Origin: Clostridiales bacterium
GTDB taxonomy: Bacteria; Bacillota; Clostridia; Oscillospirales; Oscillospiraceae
Assembly (NCBI GenBank): GCA_021205375.1
Contig: JAJPXR010000080.1
Location: 1-11,241 of the forward strand
Direction of reading: 5' to 3'
DNA length: 11,241 nt
A program made the position numbers and the translations under genes. The notes below the pieces were generated by a model, which did not search any database, had not been told where the DNA came from, and saw only the letters and a list, made by a program, of their open reading frames with translations. This document shows positions 1 through 8,529 of this stretch, in pieces. Numbering within the stretch: position 1 is the stretch's first letter; every line of letters starts with the position of its first letter.

Positions 1-54
1 GCTTCACTATTTTTGAGGGTTATTTTTCTCTGCCCCAACTCTTGACATAGAACC
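1..54 (-). mobile_element. Probable end of an insertion sequence extending left out of the window
   Basis: Read on the minus strand from position 54, the sequence starts GGTTCTAT, then seven bases, then GTTGGGG (54 to 33). The same layout with identical spacing (GGTTCTAT-N7-GTTGGGG) occurs on the plus strand at 11190-11211, pointing out of the other edge. From memory, this resembles ISL3-family terminal inverted repeats, which begin GG(C/T)TCTT; I could not verify that. No transposase is visible because the body would lie to the left. If correct, the element ends about ten bases before the oppB ribosome binding site, so the native opp promoter is displaced or lost. A TTGACA at 42-47 faces oppB but lacks a -10 at the right distance. 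Confidence 0.4.
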
Positions 55-78
55 AGAAAAAAAAGGAGAGTGAATGTT

Positions 79-990
79 TTGGGCAAGTACATTGTGAAGC
101 GTGTCTTGCTGGCGATCCTGACCATCTTTGTCATCAGCCTGATCACCTTCTTCGCCATGAACGCCATCCCTGGCGGACCGTTCAACAGCGAAAAGGCCAC
201 CAGCGAGGCCACCAAAGCCGCGCTGGAGGCAAGGTACAACCTGGACAAGCCAGTGATCGTGCAGTATGGCCTCTACATGAAGAACCTGCTGCACGGTGAC
301 TTGGGCGTGAGCCTGAAAACCGGTCGGAACATCAGCGACATCATCGGTGAGAGCTTCCCCATTTCCGCCAAGCTGGGCCTGGCCGCCGCTGCCCTGGCTA
401 TCGTGCTGGGTCTGGTGCTGGGCTCCATCGCCGCACTGATGAGGAACCGTCTCCCTGACCGGCTCATCGTCTTTTTCACCACGCTGGTGACAGCTATGCC
501 GTCCTTCGTGTTGGCAACCTTGCTGCTGTATGTGTTCTGTATGAAGCTGGGGTGGGTCCCCGTCTGGAGCGCCGGCAGCAACAACATCATCCTACCCGTC
601 ATTTCCCTGGCCTGTTATCCCATGGCCTACATCACCCGTCTGACCAAGACCTCCATGCTGGACGCCCTGAGCCAGGACTACATCCGCACCGCGCGGGCCA
701 AAGGCGTGCCGCAGCTCAAGGTCATCTTTAAGCACGGCCTGCGCAACGCACTGATCCCCGTCATCACCTACGTCGGCCCCATGATCGCTTCGATTTTGAC
801 CGGTTCCATGGTGGTGGAGAGCATCTTCACCATCGGCGGCCTGGGCAGCAAGTTCGTCACTGGCATCACCAACCGGGACTACACGCTGATCATGGCCACC
901 ACCATCTTCCTGGCCGTCATTATGGTCGTCGCCAACCTGATCACCGACATTGTTTACAAGCTGGTCGATCCCCGTATCAAGCTGGAGTAA
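79..990 (+). CDS. oppB: Peptide ABC transporter permease OppB/DppB
   Basis: This is the first inner-membrane channel subunit of a peptide importer (303 aa, normal length for the family). It opens with the typical GKYIVKR stretch and a first membrane helix at about residues 9-27, followed by an extracytoplasmic loop (PGGPFN, then a YNLDKP-like segment) and five further hydrophobic segments. The cytoplasmic EAA loop that docks the ATPase is clear at about residues 195-209 (DALSQDYIRTARAKG), and the protein ends VDPRIKLE as OppB proteins do. I chose the TTG at 79 because the GGAGAG at 65-70 stands 8 bases before it. The in-frame GTG at 70 would overlap that site. oppC follows after 15 bases. Oligopeptide versus dipeptide specificity cannot be told from sequence. 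Confidence 0.92.
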   Translation: MGKYIVKRVLLAILTIFVISLITFFAMNAIPGGPFNSEKATSEATKAALEARYNLDKPVIVQYGLYMKNLLHGDLGVSLKTGRNISDIIGESFPISAKLGLAAAALAIVLGLVLGSIAALMRNRLPDRLIVFFTTLVTAMPSFVLATLLLYVFCMKLGWVPVWSAGSNNIILPVISLACYPMAYITRLTKTSMLDALSQDYIRTARAKGVPQLKVIFKHGLRNALIPVITYVGPMIASILTGSMVVESIFTIGGLGSKFVTGITNRDYTLIMATTIFLAVIMVVANLITDIVYKLVDPRIKLE

Positions 991-1005
991 GGAGGAATCT
1001 CAATT

Positions 1006-2049
1006 ATGGCTGAAAACTTTAAGAAATCTCCTCTCTCCGCCCAGGTGGACCTGTCCAAGTTTGCCCCCGCTACCGACGAGGAGAAGCGTCAGCAGGAAGT
1101 GATGGGTGAATCCACCACCTTCTTCAAGGACGGTATGCGCCGCCTGCGGAAGAACCCCCTGGCGATGGGCGCTATCGTGGTGCTGGTCCTGATTATCCTT
1201 ATCATCATCTTCGCCCCCATGATCGTCCCCTACGGCTATGCCGAGATCGTCAAGGGCGCCAGCAACCTGGGTCCCTTCCAGTACAGCGCCAGCGAGCAGG
1301 CGTCCATCGCCGCCGGTGAGAGCGTATTCCCCCACATCTTCGGCACCGACTCCCTGGGCCGTGATTACTTCATCCGCGTGGTCTACGGCACCCGCGTCTC
1401 CCTGTGCGTGGGCCTGTTCGCCTCCCTGATGGTCCTGATCATCGGCATGGTTTACGGCTCCATCGCCGGCTACCTGGGCGGCATGGTGGACATGATCATG
1501 ATGCGTATCGTGGACGTCATCTACTCCCTGCCTGATATGCTGATTATCATCCTGCTGTCCGTGGTGCTGAACGAGACCCTGGGTGGTGTCATCAAGGGAA
1601 CCATCCTGGCCAAGCTGGGCACCAACATGATCTCCCTGTTCATCGTCTACGGACTGTTGTACTGGGTATCCATGGCCCGGCTCATCCGCGGTCAGATTTT
1701 GACCATCAAGCAGAACGAATACGTGCTGGCGGCCCAGTGCATCGGCACCTCCACTGGCCGTATCATTAGCCGGCACATCCTGCCCAACTGCCTGTCCGTC
1801 ATCATCATCACCACCGCCCTCCAGATCCCCTCCGCGATCTTTACCGAGAGCTACCTGTCCTTCCTGGGCCTGGGCGTTTCCGCCCCCATGCCCTCCCTGG
1901 GTTCCCTGGCCAACGACGCCCGGAGCGGCCTCCAGAGCTATCCGCTGAAGCTGATCTTCCCCGCCGTCACCATCTGCCTGATCGTGCTGGCTCTGAACCT
2001 GCTGGGCGACGGTCTGCGGGACGCCTTCGACCCGAAGCTGCAGAGATGA
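1006..2049 (+). CDS. oppC: Peptide ABC transporter permease OppC/DppC
   Basis: This is the second channel subunit of the importer (347 aa, somewhat longer than the usual ~300). It has the OppC N-terminal layout: a polar, charged cytoplasmic head of about 48 residues, a strong membrane helix at about 50-72 (a run of V, L and I), then an external loop leading to FGTDSLGRD at about residue 112, a hallmark of the family. The EAA loop reads NEYVLAAQCIGTS from residue 237, and the C-terminus (GDGLRDAFDPKLQR) is canonical. Extra length lies in the region of about residues 190-225 between membrane segments. The ATG at 1006 has GGAGG at 991-995. The stop codon is 11 bases before the oppD start, so the genes are co-transcribed and probably translationally coupled. 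Confidence 0.94.
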   Translation: MAENFKKSPLSAQVDLSKFAPATDEEKRQQEVMGESTTFFKDGMRRLRKNPLAMGAIVVLVLIILIIIFAPMIVPYGYAEIVKGASNLGPFQYSASEQASIAAGESVFPHIFGTDSLGRDYFIRVVYGTRVSLCVGLFASLMVLIIGMVYGSIAGYLGGMVDMIMMRIVDVIYSLPDMLIIILLSVVLNETLGGVIKGTILAKLGTNMISLFIVYGLLYWVSMARLIRGQILTIKQNEYVLAAQCIGTSTGRIISRHILPNCLSVIIITTALQIPSAIFTESYLSFLGLGVSAPMPSLGSLANDARSGLQSYPLKLIFPAVTICLIVLALNLLGDGLRDAFDPKLQR

Positions 2050-2060
2050 GGTGAATGAGA

Positions 2061-3058
<998 letters not shown>

Positions 3059-3062
<4 letters not shown>

Positions 3063-4015
3063 GCGAATATTTGGTAGAGGTAAGCCACCTGAAGCAGTAT
3101 TTCCCCGTTCGCAACGGCTTTAAAACCATTCCCCTGAAGGCCGTGGACGACGTCTCCTTCAACATCAAGCCCGGCGAGACCCTGGGCCTGGTGGGAGAGT
3201 CCGGCTGCGGCAAGACCACCGTGGGCCGCACCCTGCTGCGGCTGTACAAGCCCACCTCCGGCACCGTCAAATTCGAGGGGGAGGAGGTCACCGACCAGAA
3301 CATCCACGGTCTGCGCAAGGAGATGCAGATGGTGTTCCAGGACCCCTATTCCTCCCTGAACCCCCGTATGACCGTTGAGGACATCATCGGCGAGCCGCTG
3401 GACGTCCATAAGCTCTACAAGACCAAGGAAGAGCGCCGGGAAAAGGTGCTGGCCCTGATGGAGACCGTCGGTCTGAACGCCGAGCACGCCATGCGCTACG
3501 CCCACGAGTTCTCCGGCGGCCAGCGCCAGCGTATCGGCATCGCCCGCGCCCTGGCGGTGGACCCCAAGTTCATCGTCTGCGACGAGCCTGTTTCCGCCTT
3601 GGACGTGTCCATTCAGGCCCAGGTGGTCAACATGTTCGAGGACTTGCAGGAGCAGCGGGGCATGGCCTATCTGTTCATCGCCCACGACCTGCTGGTGGTG
3701 CAGCACATCTCCGACCGCATCGCCGTCATGTACCTGGGGCACATGATGGAGTTGGCTGAGTCCGACGAGCTGATGAACAACCCCATTCACCCCTACACCC
3801 AGTCCCTGTTGTCCGCTGTGCCCATCCCCGACCCCAACACGGCCCGAAAGAGCAAGCGTATCATGCTGGAGGGCGACGTTCCCTCCCCGCTGAATATGCC
3901 CAGCGGCTGTCCCTTCCGCACCCGCTGCCGTTACGCCACCGAGCAGTGCGCGCAGGCCATGCCGGAGCTGACCGACCGGGGCGACGGCCACCAGGTCGCC
4001 TGCTGGAACAAGTAA
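3059..4015 (+). CDS. oppF: Peptide ABC transporter ATP-binding protein OppF/DppF
   Basis: This is the partner ATPase of OppD (318 aa). Walker A is GESGCGKT at residues 46-53, the Q-loop lies in FQDPYSSLNPR, the signature is FSGGQRQR at 151-158, Walker B is FIVCDEP at 171-177 and the switch histidine is H209. The C-terminal extension again has the four-cysteine pattern (C284, C290, C297, C315). The start overlaps the oppD stop as ATGA, and GGAGGGG at 3044-3050 lies 8 bases upstream inside oppD, a layout that favours equal synthesis of the two ATPases. No convincing terminator follows. A promoter for oppA appears within 40 bases of the stop. Confidence 0.93.
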
Positions 4016-4051
4016 AATAACTGTCCCGGCGACCAACCGCACGAAAAACCG

Positions 4052-4080
4052 TTGTATTTCGGTTTGTTCGGGTGTATAAT
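4052..4080 (+). promoter_or_regulatory. Sigma-A-type promoter for oppA
   Basis: A perfect -10 hexamer TATAAT (4075-4080) lies 17 bases downstream of TTGTAT (4052-4057), which matches 4 of 6 positions of the -35 consensus. Predicted transcription start is near 4087, giving a leader of about 134 nt before the oppA ATG. An imperfect inverted repeat (CGAAAAACCG at 4042-4051 and CGGTTTGTTCG at 4060-4070) flanks the -35 and could be an operator; this is inference. The promoter lets oppA be expressed independently of the upstream opp genes. Confidence 0.7.
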
Positions 4081-4100
4081 AACTAGCCAACCGAAGCGGC

Positions 4101-4158
4101 GTGGGAAACAGCCTGACGGTTTCCCGCCCGCTTTTGGAAGGGCGGCGCTCCGCGCCGC
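4101..4158 (+). promoter_or_regulatory. Attenuator-like structured leader of oppA
   Basis: Four segments can pair in competing ways. A (GTGGGAAAC, 4101-4109) pairs with B (GTTTCCCGC, 4119-4127). CCGCCC (4124-4129), overlapping B, pairs with GGGCGG (4140-4145). GCGGCGC (4142-4148), overlapping that last arm, pairs with GCGCCGC (4152-4158) around a 3-base loop and is followed by TGTTT. The A:B plus C:D folds exclude the middle hairpin. The geometry matches transcription attenuators, but the T-tract is short and no ligand or leader peptide is evident. A protective or expression-tuning 5' structure is equally possible. Confidence 0.4.
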
Positions 4159-4160
4159 TG

Positions 4161-4215
4161 TTTAGGAGGACGCACCCCAACGGTACACCCTCCGCAAACC
4201 AATCATTTAGGAGGA
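4161..4215 (+). promoter_or_regulatory. Duplicated ribosome-binding sequence with an intervening anti-SD, upstream of oppA
   Basis: The 10-mer TTTAGGAGGA occurs twice, at 4161-4170 and 4206-4215. Only the second is followed at a proper distance by a start codon (ATG 4221). Between them, CCTCC at 4189-4193 can pair with GGAGG of either copy, with loops of 19 and 16 bases. The upstream copy could therefore act as a decoy that keeps the true site free. The pairs are only 5 bp, so the functional claim is speculative. Confidence 0.35.
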
Positions 4216-4220
4216 AAAAC

Positions 4221-5990
4221 ATGAAGAAAGTACTAGCTTTGGTACTGGCCCTGGCTATGGTGCTGTCCCTGGCCGCCTGCGGCGGAAGCAGCAGCTCCAG
4301 CACCACCACCAGCTCCGGTGACTCCAGCGCCGCTGCTGCCACCACCAGCGACAGCGCCACCAACAGTGACACCACCACTCTGAACATCAACCTGGCCTCC
4401 GAGCCGGAGTACCTGGACCCCGCCCTGAACAGCTCCGTGGACGGCGCTTGCCTGGCGGTCAACGCCTTCGAGGGCCTGCTGACCTACGACGCCGACGGCA
4501 ACCTGGTGGAGGGCTGCGCCGAGAGCTATGAAGTCTCTGAGGACGGCCTGACCTACACCTTCACCATGCGGGAGGGCCTGAAGTGGTCCAACGGCGAGGA
4601 CCTGGACGCCTCTGACTTTGAGTACTCCTGGCGCCGGGCCGCCGATGTGGAGACCGCTGCCGACTACCAGTACCTCTATGAGATCCTGGCCGACTGCCAG
4701 TACGACGAGGACGGCAACTTCACTGGCCTGGGCGACAGCTCGGTGGTCGCCAGCGAGGACGGCACCACGCTGACTGTCACCCTGGGCTCTCCCTGCCCCT
4801 ACTTCCTGGACCTGTGCGCCTTCCCCGTGTTCTTCCCCGTCTACGAGGAGACCGTGGAGGCCAACAACCCTGACGGCACCACCCCCGGCGGCTGGTGCCA
4901 GGACGCCGGCGACTCCTTCGTCTGCAACGGCGCTTATGTGCTCCAGAGCTGGAACCACGACTCCGACATGACCTATGTGAAGAACGAGTACTATCGTGAC
5001 GCCGACAGCATCAGCATCGAGACCCTGAACTTCATGCTGTCCAGCGACGACACCGCCATCTACGCCGCCTATCAGTCCGGCGACCTGGACTTCATCGACA
5101 CCATCCCCACTGACGAGTTGGGCGTGCTGATGGCCGCTGAAGACCCTGAGCTGTACATCATCGACGAGCTGGGCACCTACTATGTCACCCTGAACTACAA
5201 CTCCGACCTGTGGGACGAGTTGGGCCTCAGTGAAACCGACGCCGCTACCTTCCGTCAGGCCCTCTGCCTGCTGATCGACCGTGAATACATCGTGGACTAC
5301 ATCACCCAGACCGGCCAGGAGCTGGCCACCACCTTTATCCCCGCCGCCACCTCCGACAACAACGGCGGCCTCTTTGAGGACGGCGTGGACTATTACTCCG
5401 TGGACGATTACGACGCCAACGTGGAAGAAGCCAAGGCTCTGCTGGAGTCCATCGGCTTCGAGTTCGACGAGAGCGGTATGCTGACTACCGACGTTTCCTT
5501 CACCTACCTGACCAACCCCTCCGGCAGCAACGTCACCATCGCTGAGGCCATGCAGGCGGACTTCGCCGCTGTCGGCATCAACATGACCATCGACCAGCAG
5601 GAGTGGAACGTCTTCCTGGAGACCCGTAAGAACGGCGACTACGGCGTGGCCCGCGGCGCTTGGGTCATGGACTACAACGACCCCATCAACATGCTGGAGA
5701 TGTGGACCACCAATTCCGGCAACAACGACTGTCAGTTTGGCCGCGACGACAGCAAGGAGCTGGATTGGAGCGTCTATGATGACCTCATCACCCAGATCCG
5801 CAACACCGCCGACACCGCCGAGCGCGTCACCCTGATGCGTGAGGCCGAGGACATGCTGATGTCCACCTGGTGTGTCCTGCCCATCTACTATTACAACGAC
5901 TCTTACATGATGAAGAGCAACGTCTCCGGCGTGCTGGCTACCGTCACCGGCAACAAGTACTTTATGTACGCCACCAAGACCGCTGAGTAA
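4221..5990 (+). CDS. oppA: Peptide-binding lipoprotein OppA (SBP family 5)
   Basis: This is the extracellular substrate-binding protein of the importer, tethered to the membrane by lipid (589 aa, typical for the family). The N-terminus MKKVLALVLALAMVLSLAAC is a lipoprotein signal with lipobox LAAC and acylated Cys20. A low-complexity Ser/Thr/Ala linker to about residue 50 spaces the domain from the membrane. The mature domain starts LNINLASEPEYLDPAL and includes LKWSNGEDLDASDFEYSWRR, both characteristic of SBP_bac_5 proteins. It is strongly acidic. AGGAGG at 4209-4214 is 6 bases from ATG 4221. An in-frame GTG at 4101 would place 40 residues before the signal peptide and is rejected. The gene is last in the operon rather than first, with its own promoter and a terminator behind it. 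Confidence 0.93.
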   Translation: MKKVLALVLALAMVLSLAACGGSSSSSTTTSSGDSSAAAATTSDSATNSDTTTLNINLASEPEYLDPALNSSVDGACLAVNAFEGLLTYDADGNLVEGCAESYEVSEDGLTYTFTMREGLKWSNGEDLDASDFEYSWRRAADVETAADYQYLYEILADCQYDEDGNFTGLGDSSVVASEDGTTLTVTLGSPCPYFLDLCAFPVFFPVYEETVEANNPDGTTPGGWCQDAGDSFVCNGAYVLQSWNHDSDMTYVKNEYYRDADSISIETLNFMLSSDDTAIYAAYQSGDLDFIDTIPTDELGVLMAAEDPELYIIDELGTYYVTLNYNSDLWDELGLSETDAATFRQALCLLIDREYIVDYITQTGQELATTFIPAATSDNNGGLFEDGVDYYSVDDYDANVEEAKALLESIGFEFDESGMLTTDVSFTYLTNPSGSNVTIAEAMQADFAAVGINMTIDQQEWNVFLETRKNGDYGVARGAWVMDYNDPINMLEMWTTNSGNNDCQFGRDDSKELDWSVYDDLITQIRNTADTAERVTLMREAEDMLMSTWCVLPIYYYNDSYMMKSNVSGVLATVTGNKYFMYATKTAE

Positions 5991-6028
5991 GTTCTCTGCA
6001 TCGACCTAAAAAGCAACAACACCTTTTC

Positions 6029-6061
6029 CGGGGCTGCGCCGCTGGCGCAGCCCCGATTTTT
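6029..6061 (+). terminator. Rho-independent terminator after oppA
   Basis: A 12-bp perfect stem (CGGGGCTGCGCC at 6029-6040, GGCGCAGCCCCG at 6044-6055) with loop GCT is followed by A and five T residues (6057-6061). It lies 38 bases after the oppA stop and separates the opp unit from spoIIE. Confidence 0.9.
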
Positions 6062-6102
6062 GCGCCTTTGGGGAATCCCCACGCCATTTCCCGACGGGCT
6101 TT

Positions 6103-6153
6103 GTCCTTTTTTCCCGTTATACTGGGGACAAACGCCATACTTCCCGAAAGGAC
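6103..6153 (+). promoter_or_regulatory. Possible spoIIE promoter within a short dyad
   Basis: TATACT at 6118-6123 is a good -10, but no acceptable -35 lies 16-18 bases upstream. The -10 falls between GTCCTTT (6103-6109) and AAAGGAC (6147-6153), a perfect 7-bp inverted repeat whose right arm contains the spoIIE ribosome binding site (AAAGGA, 6147-6152). The best Spo0A-box candidate (TGTCCTT) matches the consensus TGNCGAA poorly, so control by Spo0A, usual for spoIIE, is not visible here. Confidence 0.3.
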
Positions 6154-6162
6154 TGCTGCACC

Positions 6163-8448
6163 ATGCCCACAAAAGAACCTCTCCGCCGCGTCAAGCGCCT
6201 GGTTTCCCGCCTGAACCTCCCCTGGAACGCCGTGAAAGCCTGCCTGCGGCGCTTTGCGCTGGCCGCTGTGCTCAGCCAGGGCTTTGTGCTGGGGGAACAC
6301 GCTCCCTTCGCACTGGGGTACATCGCCGCCTCCGGCTCTGGGCTGGAGGGGGCCGCCGCTCTGCTGGGCGGACTGACCGGCTGCCTGCTGGGAATGGATG
6401 CCAGCGGAGCGCTGCGCTACATCGCCGCCGCCATCCTCATTTATGCGGTGGAGTTCGCCTTTTTTGACCGGCCTCTCTATAAAAGCCGTTGGTTTATGGC
6501 GGTGTGCAGCGCCGTCATCGCCGGGATCACGGGCTTTGTGTACCTCTCCGGCGCGGGGTGGAGCCAGGTGGCCATCCTCAACTTCGCCTCGGAGCTGGTG
6601 ATGGTGGGCATTTCCTGCCTGTTTTTCCAGGGAGTGGGGGAGGATGCCCCGCCGGACCGGGGCAGTCTGCTGTTCCTGACGGCGGCGCTGGTCGTCTGTC
6701 TGGCCCGGTTCAGCCCCCTGGGCGGGAACGCAGGGGCAGCGCTGGCGGTGCTGCTGGCCAGCCGAGCGGGAGCCGGAGCCGCCGCCGCCACCGGCGGAGC
6801 CGTGGGCCTTGCGGTGGGACTGACCGAGGGGGGAACGCCCCTGCTGGGGGCGGTGCTGGCCTTCGCCGGGGCGCTGACCGGCGGCCCGCTGGTCAAACAG
6901 AAGCGGCTGGGAACGGTGCTGCTCTTCGCCGCCTGCGGCCTGCTGGCGACGGCCTGGGTCCAGGGCGGGATGGAACTGGCGGCGGCGCTGGTGCTGGCTG
7001 CCGTCCTCTATTCCATCCTGCCTGAGCAACTGCTGCGCCGGGTGGACCGGTACACCTGCCCGCCCGTACACGCGCCTTCTGCGCCTGTGGAAACTGCCGC
7101 GCCTCCCAGCCTGACCCACACCCAGTTTCGGCTGGAGGAGCAGGCCACCGCCTTTCGCACCCTCTACGAGCACATCCACGAGAGCGTCCTCCGGGGGGAG
7201 CCGCCGGAGAACAGCGCCGTCATCTTTGACCGGGTGGCGGAGCGGGTCTGCGCCCGCTGCTCACACAATCCGGTCTGCTGGCGGCGGCACCACACTGCCA
7301 CCTGTCAGGCACTGACCCAGGCCCTCAGCGCCATGCTGGACCGGGGAAACACGGTGATGGAGGACTTTCCCGGCCCTTTCCGCAGCCGTTGTATGAGGAT
7401 GGAGGAGTTTTTGCGGGTGTCTAACGAGGAATTGTATCGGTACTTCAACCGGCAGCAGTACCGCGCCCGGCTGAAAAACAACCGTCTGGCGGTGTGCCGC
7501 CAGTATGCCCAGCTCGCCGCGCTGCTCTCCGCCGCCGCCAATCAGGTGGGGGAGGAACCGGAACGGGACCCCTCCGGCTCCGCCGCCGCAGAGCGGGCAG
7601 TGGCCCAGATGGGGCTGGAGGCCCGGTGTGACCTGCGGTTGGACCGCCGGGGCCGGCGGACGCTGGAGGTGTGGGGCAAGAGGCTGGCCCCGCTGTGCTG
7701 CGACCAGGGAGGCGAACTGCTCTCCCAGGCGCTGGGGGTGCGGATGGAACCAGCCGACGTGTACCGGGTGCGGCAGGGACAGCGGCTGGTGTTCCGCCAG
7801 TCTCCGCCATTGGCGGCGACGGTGGCTGCCGCCGCCAAAGAGAAGGAGGCCGGTCAGCCCAACGGCGACAACGGCCTGTGGTTCAAGGATGAGGACGGGG
7901 TGCTGTGGGTGGTGCTCTGCGACGGGATGGGCAGCGGAGCCGGGGCCGCGAAGGAGAGCAAGCTGCTGATGACGCTGCTAAAGGACTTCCTCCACGCCGG
8001 GGTGGAGCCTGCCGCCGCCCTGACCACTCTGACCGGGGCGCTGAGCCTCCGGGGAGAGGTCAACGGCGGCTTTACCACGGTGGACCTGCTGCAAGTGGAC
8101 CTGTTCAACGGCAGCGCCGCCTTGTACAAGCTGGGAGGCGCGCCTGCCTACCTGCGCAAGGGCGGTTCCCTCATTCGTCTCACCGGCTCCGCCCTGCCCG
8201 CCGGGTTGGAGACGGACCGGGAGAGCGCCCCGGACGTGAGTCGGTTCCGGCTGGCGGCGGGGGATCTCCTGCTGCTGGTGACGGACGGCGTCACCGACGG
8301 CGAAGGGGACGACTGGCTGCGGTCCATGATCGTCCAGTACCGGGGGGAAAGCCCCCGGGAGCTGGCTCAGGCCGTTCTCGCCAGTCCCGGCGCGGGCCGG
8401 GAGGACGACCGGACGGTGGTGGCGGTGCGGTTTTCCAACCGAACGTAG
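6163..8448 (+). CDS. spoIIE: Stage II sporulation protein E, PP2C-type serine phosphatase
   Basis: SpoIIE dephosphorylates the anti-anti-sigma factor SpoIIAA in the forespore, which frees sigma F, and in Bacillus it also associates with FtsZ at the polar septum. This protein is 761 aa, slightly shorter than the ~827 aa Bacillus form. Residues ~20-290 form a multi-pass membrane region of Ala/Leu/Gly-rich helices. A central regulatory region follows, with a cysteine cluster C363-x2-C366-x5-C372-W and C381, seen in many SpoIIE proteins. The phosphatase domain fills ~550-761, with metal-binding motifs CDGMGSG (D587), VTDGVTDG (D708) and REDDRT (D748/D749). ATG 6163 has AAAGGA ten bases upstream. 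It has its own transcription unit after the opp terminator, and the usual clostridial neighbour tilS is absent. Confidence 0.93.
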   Translation: MPTKEPLRRVKRLVSRLNLPWNAVKACLRRFALAAVLSQGFVLGEHAPFALGYIAASGSGLEGAAALLGGLTGCLLGMDASGALRYIAAAILIYAVEFAFFDRPLYKSRWFMAVCSAVIAGITGFVYLSGAGWSQVAILNFASELVMVGISCLFFQGVGEDAPPDRGSLLFLTAALVVCLARFSPLGGNAGAALAVLLASRAGAGAAAATGGAVGLAVGLTEGGTPLLGAVLAFAGALTGGPLVKQKRLGTVLLFAACGLLATAWVQGGMELAAALVLAAVLYSILPEQLLRRVDRYTCPPVHAPSAPVETAAPPSLTHTQFRLEEQATAFRTLYEHIHESVLRGEPPENSAVIFDRVAERVCARCSHNPVCWRRHHTATCQALTQALSAMLDRGNTVMEDFPGPFRSRCMRMEEFLRVSNEELYRYFNRQQYRARLKNNRLAVCRQYAQLAALLSAAANQVGEEPERDPSGSAAAERAVAQMGLEARCDLRLDRRGRRTLEVWGKRLAPLCCDQGGELLSQALGVRMEPADVYRVRQGQRLVFRQSPPLAATVAAAAKEKEAGQPNGDNGLWFKDEDGVLWVVLCDGMGSGAGAAKESKLLMTLLKDFLHAGVEPAAALTTLTGALSLRGEVNGGFTTVDLLQVDLFNGSAALYKLGGAPAYLRKGGSLIRLTGSALPAGLETDRESAPDVSRFRLAAGDLLLLVTDGVTDGEGDDWLRSMIVQYRGESPRELAQAVLASPGAGREDDRTVVAVRFSNRT

Positions 8449-8495
8449 TGGTTTCTTTTTCCAGCAGTGCATAAATCTGCCAGCGGCGGACATAC

Positions 8496-8504
8496 TGGTA
8501 CTAT
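8496..8504 (+). promoter_or_regulatory. Extended -10 promoter candidate before the small membrane gene
   Basis: TGGTACTAT (8496-8504) fits an extended -10 (TGn followed by TACTAT, 5 of 6 to TATAAT). No clear -35 is present, which extended -10 promoters tolerate. It lies 25 bases before the ATG at 8530, so the leader would be very short. Read-through from spoIIE is the alternative. Confidence 0.35.
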
Positions 8505-8529
8505 CTCAGCACAGAAAGAGGGCTTTCCT

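Noticed and set aside
42..47. TTGACA as the -35 of an opp promoter
   Set aside because: No -10-like hexamer lies 15-19 bases downstream; the region there is A-rich then the ribosome binding site.
70..78. GTG at 70 as the oppB start
   Set aside because: It overlaps the GGAGAG ribosome binding site; TTG 79 has correct spacing.
2055..2060. ATG at 2055 as the oppD start
   Set aside because: It is one base from GAGGTG; ATG 2061 has normal spacing and gives the usual N-terminus.
4101..4220. In-frame N-terminal extension of oppA from GTG 4101
   Set aside because: It would put 40 residues before a perfect lipoprotein signal, has no ribosome binding site and overlaps the structured leader. ATG 4221 has AGGAGG at 6 bases.
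6128..6139. ACAAACGCCATA shared with 10277-10288, upstream of the VWA gene
   Set aside because: A 12-base match is expected by chance in a window this size, and its distance to the -10 differs between the two genes.
5962..7179. Long minus-strand open frame opposite spoIIE and the oppA terminator
   Set aside because: It is antisense to a clear spoIIE, low in complexity (Gln, Gly, Arg) and crosses a terminator.
8428..8460. Terminator at the end of spoIIE (CGGTT-TTCC-AACCG followed by TTTCTTTTT)
   Set aside because: The stem is only 5 bp and the T-run begins about ten bases after it, so it is too weak to call.
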